Below, one piece after another: positions 1 through 6,969 of a DNA stretch of 64,000 bases; within the stretch, counting starts at the first letter, position 1; each line of letters starts with the position of its first letter. Position numbers and translations under genes: made by a program. The notes below the pieces were generated by a model that saw only the letters and a program-made list of their open reading frames with translations, was not told where the DNA came from and did no database searches. The stretch comes from Enterococcus saccharolyticus subsp. saccharolyticus (GTDB lineage: Bacteria > Bacillota > Bacilli > Lactobacillales > Enterococcaceae), in assembly GCF_029023825.1 (NCBI RefSeq), contig NZ_CP118957.1:763501-827500 (forward strand), read 5' to 3'.

Positions 1-36
1 AGTATAGAAAAAAATAAGAATGACAAGAAAATTTTC

Positions 37-65
37 TTTACACCTGTTGGTAAGTATGCTAATAT
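37..65 (+). promoter_or_regulatory. Sigma-A promoter of rplS
   Basis: TTTACA at 37-42 and TAATAT at 60-65 are separated by 17 bases. Transcription would start near 72, giving an approximately 85-base leader before the rplS start. Some Firmicutes have an autoregulatory L19 leader; I could not fold this one with confidence. RBS AAGGAG lies at 142-147. Confidence 0.7.
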
Positions 66-158
66 GTTTCAGTGAGTGTAATACTCAACTATTACAATAT
101 TCCGCTGAAGTGGCAAAAATACTTTAAGAATATTTGGAAATAAGGAGAATGATAAATT

Positions 159-506
159 ATGAATCCATTGATTCAAGAACTAACTCAAGAACAATTACGT
201 ACAGACATCCCAGCTTTCCGTCCTGGTGACACAGTTCGCGTACATGCGAAAGTTGTCGAAGGTACTCGTGAACGTATCCAGTTATTCGAAGGCGTTGTTA
301 TCAAACGTCGTGGTGCTGGAATCAGCGAAACTTATACAGTTCGTAAAGTTTCAAACGGTGTCGGTGTAGAACGTACATTCCCATTGCACACTCCACGTGT
401 TGCACAAATTGAAGTTGTTCGTTACGGTAAAGTACGTCGTGCAAAATTGTACTACTTACGTGCATTACACGGAAAAGCAGCTCGTATCAAAGAAATCCGT
501 CGTTAA
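159..506 (+). CDS. rplS: 50S ribosomal protein L19
   Basis: Full-length bL19 (115 residues), a component of the large ribosomal subunit at the 30S-50S interface. The family hallmarks are the [16 protein letters not shown] segment near residue 20, the GVVIKRRG motif and the basic C-terminus ending in KEIRR. It has its own promoter and terminator, so it is a single-gene unit. In most Firmicutes rplS directly follows trmD; here trmD lies about 17 kb away on the opposite strand, which points to a rearrangement. The start is fixed by an AAGGAG ribosome binding site 11 bases upstream. Confidence 0.98.
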
Positions 507-527
507 TTTTTTATTATCTGACAAACG

Positions 528-561
528 AGAAACTCTTGTTCAATCAAGGGTTTCTTTTTTT
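528..561 (+). terminator. Rho-independent terminator of rplS
   Basis: An 11-bp stem (AGAAACTCTTG with CAAGGGTTTCT, one G-U pair) is followed by a T-run. Confidence 0.85.
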
Positions 562-768
562 GTTTTGTTTAATTTATTTATAAAGGAATAAGCGACAACT
601 AATAATAAAAGGGGGGAAATGTTACATTTTACTTAAATTGATAAAACTTTCTCTTTCATATTTTTGGATAGCGTAAAATATTTTGTGTAAATAGAAATTT
701 TAGGTAGATAAAAAGAAAGTCCATTCTGTAAAATTAAAGTTACCACAGAGGTTACCAATGAGTTTATG

Positions 769-799
769 AGACGCTCCTAAAATGGATGCGTCTTTTTTG
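769..799 (+). terminator. Terminator-like hairpin without an obvious upstream gene
   Basis: AGACGC-TCC pairs with GGA-TGCGTCT around a short loop, followed by TTTTTT. No coding sequence ends nearby, so it may end rplS read-through or a small RNA. Confidence 0.6.
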
Positions 800-811
800 T
801 CGGTTAAAAAA

Positions 812-826
812 CTTACAATTTGTAAG
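812..826. promoter_or_regulatory. Perfect palindrome, probable operator of the azoreductase gene
   Basis: CTTACAA-T-TTGTAAG is a perfect 7+7 dyad 12 bases upstream of the -35 hexamer. A further half-site (TTGTAAG) overlaps the -35 at 837-843. The position suits a quinone- or redox-sensing repressor such as the MarR or HxlR types, but the regulator is not identified. Confidence 0.5.
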
Positions 827-837
827 AGCTTATTTAT

Positions 838-865
838 TGTAAGTGAAATTCTTTTATAGTATACT
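838..865 (+). promoter_or_regulatory. Promoter of the azoreductase gene
   Basis: TTGTAA at 838-843 and TATACT at 860-865 with a 16-base spacer. The -35 overlaps a half-site of the upstream palindrome. Confidence 0.6.
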
Positions 866-902
866 ACTTTTTGTTAACAATTATTGAAAAGGTGGAATAC
901 AA

Positions 903-1520
903 ATGAAAAAAATCTTAGTAGTAAAAGCGAATAACCGTCCAGATGGCGTATCAGCAAAAATGTTTGATACGTTTGTAGAAAATTTAGATAAAAATAATGT
1001 AGAAATCACAACGTTTGATGTCTATGCACAACCAATGCCTTATATTGGTCAAACATTATTTGATGCGTTTGGTAAATTAGCGCAAAATGACACATTGAAT
1101 GAAGCAGAACAAGCATTGATGACTATCCGTCAAGAAGTGCAAGATAAATTTGCAGCAGCGGATACGATTGTATTTGCTTTCCCAATGTGGAACTTAACTA
1201 TTCCAGCAGCGTTGCATACATTCATTGATTATATTTTCCAAGCTGGATTTACGTTCTCTTACAACGAAGATGGTTCAATGAATCAATTATTAGCTGAGAA
1301 AGAAATCATTTTATTAAATGCTCGCGGTGGCGTTTACTCAGGTGAAATGAGCGGTATGGAAACAGCTGTAACCTTTATGGAAAAAGTCTTCGGCGGAATG
1401 TTTGGCATGACTATTACGGATGAAGTGATTATTGAAGGACACAATGCTGACCCATCGAAAACAGCTGAGATTATTGCAGAAGGAATGACACGTGTCGCAA
1501 CTGTAGCAAAAAAATTCTAA
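903..1520 (+). CDS. FMN-dependent NADH-azoreductase
   Basis: A 205-residue flavodoxin-fold protein of the AzoR/AcpD family. Such enzymes use NAD(P)H and FMN to reduce quinones and azo compounds in the cytosol and usually act in electrophile detoxification. The N-terminus (MKKILVVKANNRP) is the beta1-loop that binds FMN phosphate. The PMWNLTIPAALHTFID segment near residue 100 and the NARGGVYSG segment near 140 are the other FMN-contact signatures. The gene is monocistronic, behind a promoter with a perfect palindrome and ahead of a strong terminator, which suggests induction by a repressor-ligand switch. Confidence 0.93.
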   Translation: MKKILVVKANNRPDGVSAKMFDTFVENLDKNNVEITTFDVYAQPMPYIGQTLFDAFGKLAQNDTLNEAEQALMTIRQEVQDKFAAADTIVFAFPMWNLTIPAALHTFIDYIFQAGFTFSYNEDGSMNQLLAEKEIILLNARGGVYSGEMSGMETAVTFMEKVFGGMFGMTITDEVIIEGHNADPSKTAEIIAEGMTRVATVAKKF

Positions 1521-1526
1521 TTAAGT

Positions 1527-1570
1527 AAAGAAACGTCTGATGTCTCAATACATCGAACGTTTCTTTTTTA
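1527..1570 (+). terminator. Terminator of the azoreductase gene
   Basis: AAAGAAACGT with ACGTTTCTTT, extended by a TGATGT/ACATCG inner stem, then a T-run. Confidence 0.85.
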
Positions 1571-1612
1571 TACAAAAATAGATATACTAGAACATGAAAT
1601 GAGGGATGTGTG

Positions 1613-2344
1613 ATGAAAGAAAATAAATACAATGACGAGAATTTTTTTCAAAAGTACAGCGCAATGTCTCGCTCCACAGAAGGATTAAAAGGTGCTGGAG
1701 AATGGCCAGAATTGCAAAAGATTCTACCTGGTTTTCAAGAAAAGAGCGTATTGGACTGAGGGTGTGGTTATGGTTGGCATTGTAAATACGCTGTTGAAAA
1801 GGGCGCAAGTGACGTGATAGGCATTGATCTTTCCGAGAAAATGTTACAGACTGCTCAAGAAAAAAATGCTGACGAAAAAATTAGTTATCGTTGTATGGCG
1901 ATGGAAGAAGCACATTTTCCAGCAGCGACCTTTGATGTGGTCATTAGTTCGTTAGCTTTTCATTATATCCAAGATTTTGAATCGATTGTTCGTCGAATTG
2001 GAACGTGGTTAAAACCTCAAGGAGTGTTTGTTTTTTCTGTGGAGTACCCTGTTTTCACTTCTCAAGGAACACAAGATTGGTGGTATGATGAAAAGGGAGA
2101 GATTCTTCATTTTCCAGTTGATAATTATTATTATGAGGGACCAAGACAAGCAAATATCTTGGGAGAACAGGTGACAAAATATCATCGGACGCTCACAACC
2201 TATTTAAACACATTGTTGCAACATGGATTTGAGTTCCAACATATTATTGAACCACAACCACCCAAGGAAATGCGAACTATCGCAGGCATGCAAGATGAAA
2301 TGCGGCGACCAATGATGTTATTAGTATCTGTGAGGAAAAAATAG
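1613..2344 (+). pseudogene. Class I SAM-dependent methyltransferase with an in-frame TGA
   Basis: Reading from the ATG at 1613 gives a methyltransferase whose glycine-rich SAM-binding motif I is cut by TGA at 1757-1759 (codon 49). The sequence reads VLD-stop-GCGYGWH where the family has VLDLGCG. The frame stays open on both sides and would encode 243 residues, including the acidic loop GIDLSEKML, motif IV (VISSLAFHYI) and a plausible C-terminus. The upstream GAGGGATG is a fair ribosome binding site. A fragment restarting at 1814 would lack motif I and probably be inactive. One base (TTA or TTG to TGA) explains the damage. A sequencing error is the alternative. Confidence 0.85.
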
Positions 2345-2347
2345 CGG

Positions 2348-2390
2348 TATCAACAAGAAGTGCGAAAATCAGTTCTTGTTGATTTTTTTA
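2348..2390 (+). terminator. Terminator after the methyltransferase pseudogene
   Basis: ATCAACAAGAA pairs with TTCTTGTTGAT, then T7. The intact signal fits recent inactivation of the gene. Confidence 0.85.
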
Positions 2391-2509
2391 TTGTGAAAAA
2401 ATATTCAATTTTTTTATAAAAGACTAGAAATTTAAGCCAAAAGAACCGATAGAATAAAATGAGAGGATCTATTTTAAGTACAAAAAAATAAATGAAAGGA
2501 TTGTGTGAG

Positions 2510-2848
2510 ATGAAAAAAATCATTTTTAAGGAGACCGATAATTTTTGGATTTTATTTAATGGTACAGAATATGTTGTGGGGTTGACGAAAAAGATGCAAC
2601 AAGAGCTAGGATCAATTACACAAGTATCCTTACCTCAAGCAGAGCAACGAGTGGCAAGAGGTGAAACATTCCTTGAATTAAAAGCGGAGAAACTAGTCGG
2701 TGAATTTGTGAGTCCTTTAACAGGTATTGTATCTTCAGTCAATGAAAAAATCGATTTAGATATTTGTTCCTTGCATGCAGAAGATGAATTAGATGCTTGG
2801 ATTTTAGCTTTTAAAGACGTGCCCCAAGAAGAATTTATGACCTTATAG
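2510..2848 (+). CDS. Glycine cleavage H-like (lipoyl-domain) protein
   Basis: A 112-residue protein with the fold signature of GcvH: a beta-rich N-terminus, LPQAEQRVARGETF, then KAEKLVGEFVSPLTG and a C-terminal WILAFKDV. Aligned on the conserved Pro-x-x-Gly, the Lys of AEKLV falls on the lipoyl-lysine position of GcvH (VKA). No gcvT or gcvP is nearby. In Firmicutes without glycine cleavage, GcvH-like proteins act in lipoate relay or redox-linked lipoylation; that role is inferred here. The start at 2510 is preferred because AAAGGA sits 9 bases before it, whereas the in-frame ATG at 2492 has no ribosome binding site. Confidence 0.75.
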   Translation: MKKIIFKETDNFWILFNGTEYVVGLTKKMQQELGSITQVSLPQAEQRVARGETFLELKAEKLVGEFVSPLTGIVSSVNEKIDLDICSLHAEDELDAWILAFKDVPQEEFMTL

Positions 2849-2850
2849 GG

Positions 2851-2891
2851 AAACAGCAGGTTGATGATTGAAATCAACCTGCTGTTTTATG
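2851..2891. terminator. Bidirectional terminator
   Basis: A 15-bp perfect stem (AAACAGCAGGTTGAT with its complement) has a 7-base loop and T/A tracts on both sides. It separates the convergent GcvH-like and P-type ATPase genes. The ATPase stop codon lies inside it. Confidence 0.9.
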
Positions 2892-4707
2892 CAATATTTT
2901 TAAGTAAACGCAACCCGTTGAGAATGACTAGAATGGTACTGCCTTCGTGTCCGATGACGGCGAGTGGAATGGTTAAAATTTGTAAGAGATTTATAGCAAT
3001 CAATAGCAAAATAACTGCAATGCTAAAGCAAATATTTTGGATAATCACGTGTTTCATTTTTTGTGATAATTGATGAGTATAGATTAATTTTGACAAATTA
3101 TTTTCAAGAATAACCACATCGGCAATATCCATCGCCACGTCAGTTCCTTCACCCATCGCAATGCCAATGGTAGCACTAGCTAGAGCAGGAGCATCATTGA
3201 CGCCATCACCTAACATGGCAGTTTTACCGAATTTTTGTTTCTGTTCATTTAAAAAGCGGACTTTATCTGCTGGCAATAAATTTGCTTGATAGTCGTGGAT
3301 GCCTATTTCACGTGCAATCGTTTCAGCTGTATGCGGATTATCACCAGTTAGCATCATTGTGTGTACGTGTGCTTCATTGAAATAGTGAATAACCTCTTTG
3401 GCATGTGGATTTAATGTATCGCGTAGGGCAATAGCACCGACGAATTGTCGATTGCGTTCAACATAGACCACTGTTTTTCCTTGTTTTTTCCATTCTTGAA
3501 TCATTGATGGTTCTGTGTAAGAACCCAGTTTTTTGCCAATATAATAATGGATGCCATTGTGCAAACTTTGAATTCCTTTAGCAGTTAGTTCTTCAACAAG
3601 CAATGGTTCTTTTGGAGAATCTGGCCAATGGCGAACAATTGCTTGTGCTAATGGATGGGTACTTTTTTCTTCTAAACCAATCACAAAAGGAATAATTTCT
3701 TCTTCAGGAATTGTCCAAAAAGTATCCGTCACATTTGGTTTGCCAGTAGTCAAGGTTCCTGTTTTATCAAAGGCAATACTTTTAATTTCTGCTAATGCTT
3801 CCAAATATGTGCCCCCTTTGAATAACACACCGTGACGAGCACCATTACTAATCGCACTTAATAATGCCGGCGTGCTACTAGCGACTAAAGCACACGGACT
3901 AGCAACGACTAATAAATTGACACCACGATATACACTTTCATTCCAAGCCCAATGCCATCCAAAATGGAAGAATAAAATAGCTAGAGGAACACCCACAAGT
4001 ATCACCAACACATAACGATTTTCAATTTTTTGGATAAAGGTTTCTGTTTTTGTTTGACTATTTTGGGCTTCTTCGACCAGTTGAATAATTTTTGAAAAGA
4101 CGGTTTCAGACTGCTCTTTATTTACTTCAATGATTAATTCATTCCCCAAATTGATTGTTCCACCGAACACTTCTGCTCCTTGCTGTTTGAGTTGAGGAAT
4201 ACTTTCGCCATTAACGATCGATTCATCTAATTCAGAAGCACCTTGTAAAATAATGGCATCTGTAGGAATATGTTCTCCTTTAAAAACAGCTAGTCGATCA
4301 CCAATAGTCACTTGATTGACATCGACCAGTTGATAGTCGCCATTTGCTAAAATCATGCGGGCAACTTTTGGTTGGCGATTGACCAAATGATTAATGGCTC
4401 GAGCGCTTTTTTCTGTTGCATATTCCTCCATTAAATGACTCAAGCTAAAAATAAAAATAAGCAGTGCGCCTTCCCGCCAATCACCGATAATGCCTGCACT
4501 AACTGCAGCAATAATCATTAATAAGTCTACATTAAACTGTTTTTCTTTCATCAATTCCTGTAAACCTTCAATGGTGATTTCCAAACCACCTAAAATAATA
4601 CCAACCAGATAAATCATCCAGCTACCTTCCCAATGCATCGCATCTAAAATAAGTCCGATAAATAAACTACTCGTACATGCGAGTGTACTAAATAATGTCC
4701 ACATCAT
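2887..4707 (-). CDS. P1B-type heavy-metal-transporting ATPase (P1B-4-like)
   Basis: A 606-residue membrane ATPase that would export transition-metal ions. Visible motifs: paired N-terminal helices, actuator loop with GES, SPC in the transport site (about residue 270), DKTGTLT phosphorylation motif (about 310), TGDN, GDGVNDAPALA, and HEGST in the last membrane segment. SPC together with HEGS/GT is the hallmark of the P1B-4 group (for example PfeT and FrvA, Fe(II)/Co(II)/Zn exporters). No N-terminal CxxC metal-binding domain is present, as usual for that group. The start at 4707 follows AGGAGG by 6 bases; an upstream in-frame ATG at 4728 has no such site. A weak Fur/PerR-like box lies upstream. 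Confidence 0.92.
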   Translation of the reverse strand: MMWTLFSTLACTSSLFIGLILDAMHWEGSWMIYLVGIILGGLEITIEGLQELMKEKQFNVDLLMIIAAVSAGIIGDWREGALLIFIFSLSHLMEEYATEKSARAINHLVNRQPKVARMILANGDYQLVDVNQVTIGDRLAVFKGEHIPTDAIILQGASELDESIVNGESIPQLKQQGAEVFGGTINLGNELIIEVNKEQSETVFSKIIQLVEEAQNSQTKTETFIQKIENRYVLVILVGVPLAILFFHFGWHWAWNESVYRGVNLLVVASPCALVASSTPALLSAISNGARHGVLFKGGTYLEALAEIKSIAFDKTGTLTTGKPNVTDTFWTIPEEEIIPFVIGLEEKSTHPLAQAIVRHWPDSPKEPLLVEELTAKGIQSLHNGIHYYIGKKLGSYTEPSMIQEWKKQGKTVVYVERNRQFVGAIALRDTLNPHAKEVIHYFNEAHVHTMMLTGDNPHTAETIAREIGIHDYQANLLPADKVRFLNEQKQKFGKTAMLGDGVNDAPALASATIGIAMGEGTDVAMDIADVVILENNLSKLIYTHQLSQKMKHVIIQNICFSIAVILLLIAINLLQILTIPLAVIGHEGSTILVILNGLRLLKNIA

Positions 4708-4770
4708 TATGCCCTCCTTCCTATTCAATATAGCACTACGATAGTTATTTAGACATCAGAATCCCTTAAA

Positions 4771-4785
4771 TGATAAAGAGAATCG
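4771..4785. promoter_or_regulatory. Possible Fur/PerR-like box
   Basis: TGATAAAGAGAATCG matches about 10 of 14 informative positions of the TGATAATNATTATCA-type box. It lies between the ATPase gene and the divergent small gene, so it could control the ATPase by iron or peroxide. The match is imperfect. Confidence 0.3.
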
Positions 4786-4817
4786 TTTCAAATAATTTTC
4801 TGTTTGTTTTTTTCACA

Positions 4818-4826
4818 TGTTATAAT
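4818..4826 (+). promoter_or_regulatory. Extended -10 promoter
   Basis: TGTTATAAT is a consensus extended -10 (TGnTATAAT), 36 bases before the next start codon. No good -35 is visible, as is common for extended -10 promoters. Confidence 0.6.
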
Positions 4827-4861
4827 GAATCAAAATGATAGTGAAAATGAGGAGGATAATA

Positions 4862-5257
4862 ATGGGATTATTTCTAAAAGAAGAAGATTTTTGCACTTAT
4901 ATTCAAACGAACTATCCGGATATCAATATTGAAAAAGGACACACGATTGTTTCAGTTAATGTTGTAAATATGCAACCAATTATGAGTTTTGCATATATCA
5001 CTAGAGAATTAGTTATTGCTGCTAAATATCAACGACAATTACAAATCTTTACGGATCATGTCATTTTTAGACGAGACCAATTAAGTGGAATAGAATATAT
5101 TGCTAAAGGGATGAATGCGCAATTAATTATCCATACAAACGAAAAGTTACCCAATGGTATGAATGCAATTTTGACACTAAATGCTTCAACGATGACGGGA
5201 AATCGTTGGCATAAAGAAAATTTAAAGAAAATGAAATATACATTCCAACAGGACTAG
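4862..5257 (+). CDS. Conserved hypothetical protein (131 residues)
   Basis: I do not recognise a family. It is a soluble alpha/beta-looking protein with no signal peptide or membrane segment: MGLFLKEEDFCTYIQ at the start, hydrophobic stretches around residues 30-60, and a basic C-terminus. The start at 4862 follows GAGGAGG by 8 bases; the longer reading from 4835 has no ribosome binding site. It has its own extended -10 promoter and a terminator and is divergent from the metal ATPase, so shared regulation through the intergenic box is possible. Confidence 0.75.
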   Translation: MGLFLKEEDFCTYIQTNYPDINIEKGHTIVSVNVVNMQPIMSFAYITRELVIAAKYQRQLQIFTDHVIFRRDQLSGIEYIAKGMNAQLIIHTNEKLPNGMNAILTLNASTMTGNRWHKENLKKMKYTFQQD

Positions 5258-5266
5258 TGAAAGAAA

Positions 5267-5297
5267 AGTATCTTCTAAACTGAAGATGCTTTTTTTG
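5267..5297 (+). terminator. Terminator of the 131-residue protein gene
   Basis: AGTATCTTC pairs with GAAGATGCT (one G-U pair), then T7. Confidence 0.8.
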
Positions 5298-5308
5298 CTT
5301 ATAAATAC

Positions 5309-5337
5309 TTGTATGTGCTTACATATGCTTATATAAT
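5309..5337 (+). promoter_or_regulatory. Promoter of the DeoR gene with TGCTTA repeats
   Basis: TTGTAT at 5309-5314 and TATAAT at 5332-5337 have a 17-base spacer. The hexamer TGCTTA occurs three times on one strand, at 5296, 5316 and 5326, within and around the promoter. DeoR proteins often bind tandem repeats, so these may be autoregulatory operators. Confidence 0.6.
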
Positions 5338-5357
5338 AATACTGAGAGGTGAGAATT

Positions 5358-6104
5358 GTGTATCAAGAAGAAAGAATTCAAAAAATCTATCAACTACTGG
5401 CACAACAAGGGAAAGTAACAAAAAAAGAAATGATGAATGCGTTTTCTGTTTCTGCGGATACAGCACGGCGTGATATTTTAGAAGTGTTAAAATCAGACAA
5501 AGTTATTCGTACTCATGGAGGAATTATGCTAGCAGTCGCTAGTCCACAAGTATTTGATTTCCTTGAACGTACGCATATGTCAAAACCTGAAAAAGAACAT
5601 ATGGCAGCCTTAGTGCAGAAGTATTTACCAGAAAATGGTGTATGCTTTTTAGATGTATCTACAACGCTTTTGTTAGTTGCACAACAGTTAGAAAAATGTT
5701 GTACAATCTACACACATTCTTTAGATCATGCGGTTGCTTTAACCAATACACCTCAGGTAGAGACGCATGTACTTGGTGGATTACTAGACAAAGAAAATCG
5801 TTTCTTTTTTTCAGAAGAAGCGTTAAATACAATTCAACAACTTAAGTTTGATTGTTGTATTATTGGTGCAGCAAGTTTGGAGCAAGAAGGAATTTTTTTT
5901 AAAGAAAGACACAATGCACTTATTAAACAAAAAATTATTGCACAAAGTAGGAGAGTTATTTTAGTTGCTGAAAATCAAAAATTTTTTAAACAAGGACACT
6001 TTAAAGGAGCAAACTATGATCAAATTGATCAATTTATTACAGATAAAGAATTAACAGAAGAACAATATTGTTATTTTATGCCAAAAACAGAAATTGTTTT
6101 TTAG
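5358..6104 (+). CDS. DeoR/GlpR family transcriptional regulator
   Basis: A 248-residue repressor. Residues 1-57 form the DeoR helix-turn-helix (YQEERIQKIYQLLAQQGKV, SVSADTARRDI, then RTHGGIML). Residues about 75-230 are the DeoRC sensor domain, which binds a sugar phosphate; TTLLL, IGAAS and the late K-x-R-Q-like segment fit it. The GTG at 5358 follows AGAGGTGA by 6 bases and gives the usual family start, so it is preferred to the upstream GTG at 5349. It leads a gene set with a HAD phosphatase (12 bases downstream), a LevR-type activator and a PTS, so it probably controls sugar uptake here. Confidence 0.9.
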   Translation: MYQEERIQKIYQLLAQQGKVTKKEMMNAFSVSADTARRDILEVLKSDKVIRTHGGIMLAVASPQVFDFLERTHMSKPEKEHMAALVQKYLPENGVCFLDVSTTLLLVAQQLEKCCTIYTHSLDHAVALTNTPQVETHVLGGLLDKENRFFFSEEALNTIQQLKFDCCIIGAASLEQEGIFFKERHNALIKQKIIAQSRRVILVAENQKFFKQGHFKGANYDQIDQFITDKELTEEQYCYFMPKTEIVF

Positions 6105-6115
6105 GAGGAAATGCT

Positions 6116-6940
6116 ATGACAAAGAAAATTATTTTTAGTGATATTGATGGGACATTGCTCGATGAAAACCATCAATTAACAAATGAAACTAGACAAGTTG
6201 TTCAAGAGTTACAACGCCGAGATGTGAAAATTGTTTTGACTTCAGCACGCCCACCAAAAGCAATGATAACTATTGCAGAAGAATTAACACTTCAGACGCC
6301 GTTAGTTTGTTTTAATGGGGCGTTGATTACACAGGTTCAAAGCCAACAATTTGTTGATTTGTATAGTGTCGCTTTAGAAAGATTAGACACTTTGATGTTA
6401 TATCAATTAATTACTTCAATGTTTCCCGCTATAAGTATCAACATCTATTCTAGTGATCGTTGGTTAGTTGAAAAAATAGGGACTTGGGAACAACAAGAAA
6501 TGGATATCACGGGAGTACAACCTGAAGTAGTAGATATGCATGTTTTTTTAAAAGAGTATCATCCTATACATAAAATTTTATGCATGGGAGATGAAAAAGA
6601 AATTGCTCAACTAGAAATTGCTTTAATTTCGGCGAATTTGTTAGGTGTAACTTGTCATCTTTCAAAAACAACGTATCTAGAAATTATAAATAAAGATGTT
6701 TCTAAGTTGGCAGCGTTAGAATTTCTTTGCCGAAAATATAGTTTATCATTAGAAGAAGCAGTTGCAATCGGCGATAATTATAATGATTTACCGATGATTC
6801 AACATGCTGGGATAGGCATTGCTATGGGAAATGCACCCGAAAGAATCAAACAACAAGCTGATGTAGTAACTGTTTCTAATCAAGAAAATGGTTTTAGTCA
6901 AGCGTTGGCAAACTGCTTTGAATTGGCTATACTTGAATAA
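6116..6940 (+). CDS. Cof-type HAD-IIB sugar-phosphate phosphatase
   Basis: A 274-residue HAD hydrolase. Motif I is DIDGTLL at residues 9-15, with nucleophile Asp9 and acid/base Asp11. Motif II is in VLTSARPP, and motifs III/IV are the Lys in DVSKLAALEFL and GDNYNDLPM. The C2B cap lies between motifs II and III, typical of Cof phosphatases acting on sugar phosphates or FMN. Its AGGAGG ribosome binding site overlaps the stop codon of the DeoR gene, so the two are co-transcribed. The substrate is probably a phosphosugar from the neighbouring PTS, by context only. Confidence 0.92.
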   Translation: MTKKIIFSDIDGTLLDENHQLTNETRQVVQELQRRDVKIVLTSARPPKAMITIAEELTLQTPLVCFNGALITQVQSQQFVDLYSVALERLDTLMLYQLITSMFPAISINIYSSDRWLVEKIGTWEQQEMDITGVQPEVVDMHVFLKEYHPIHKILCMGDEKEIAQLEIALISANLLGVTCHLSKTTYLEIINKDVSKLAALEFLCRKYSLSLEEAVAIGDNYNDLPMIQHAGIGIAMGNAPERIKQQADVVTVSNQENGFSQALANCFELAILE

Positions 6941-6969
6941 AAAGTGTTTTAAAAAGGTTGGGAGTACAC

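Larger units (their letters stand above)
507..902. other. Intergenic region, no gene seen
   Basis: This 396-base AT-rich gap holds the rplS terminator, a second hairpin at 769-799 followed by a T-run, and the palindrome and promoter of the azoreductase gene. The orphan hairpin at 769-799 suggests a lost gene or a small RNA ending there, but I see no start signal with a usable reading frame. Confidence 0.5.

Noticed and set aside
1757-1759. TGA read as selenocysteine in the methyltransferase
   Set aside because: The family has Leu at this place in motif I, no SECIS-like hairpin follows, and no selenocysteine genes are seen. A nonsense change is simpler.
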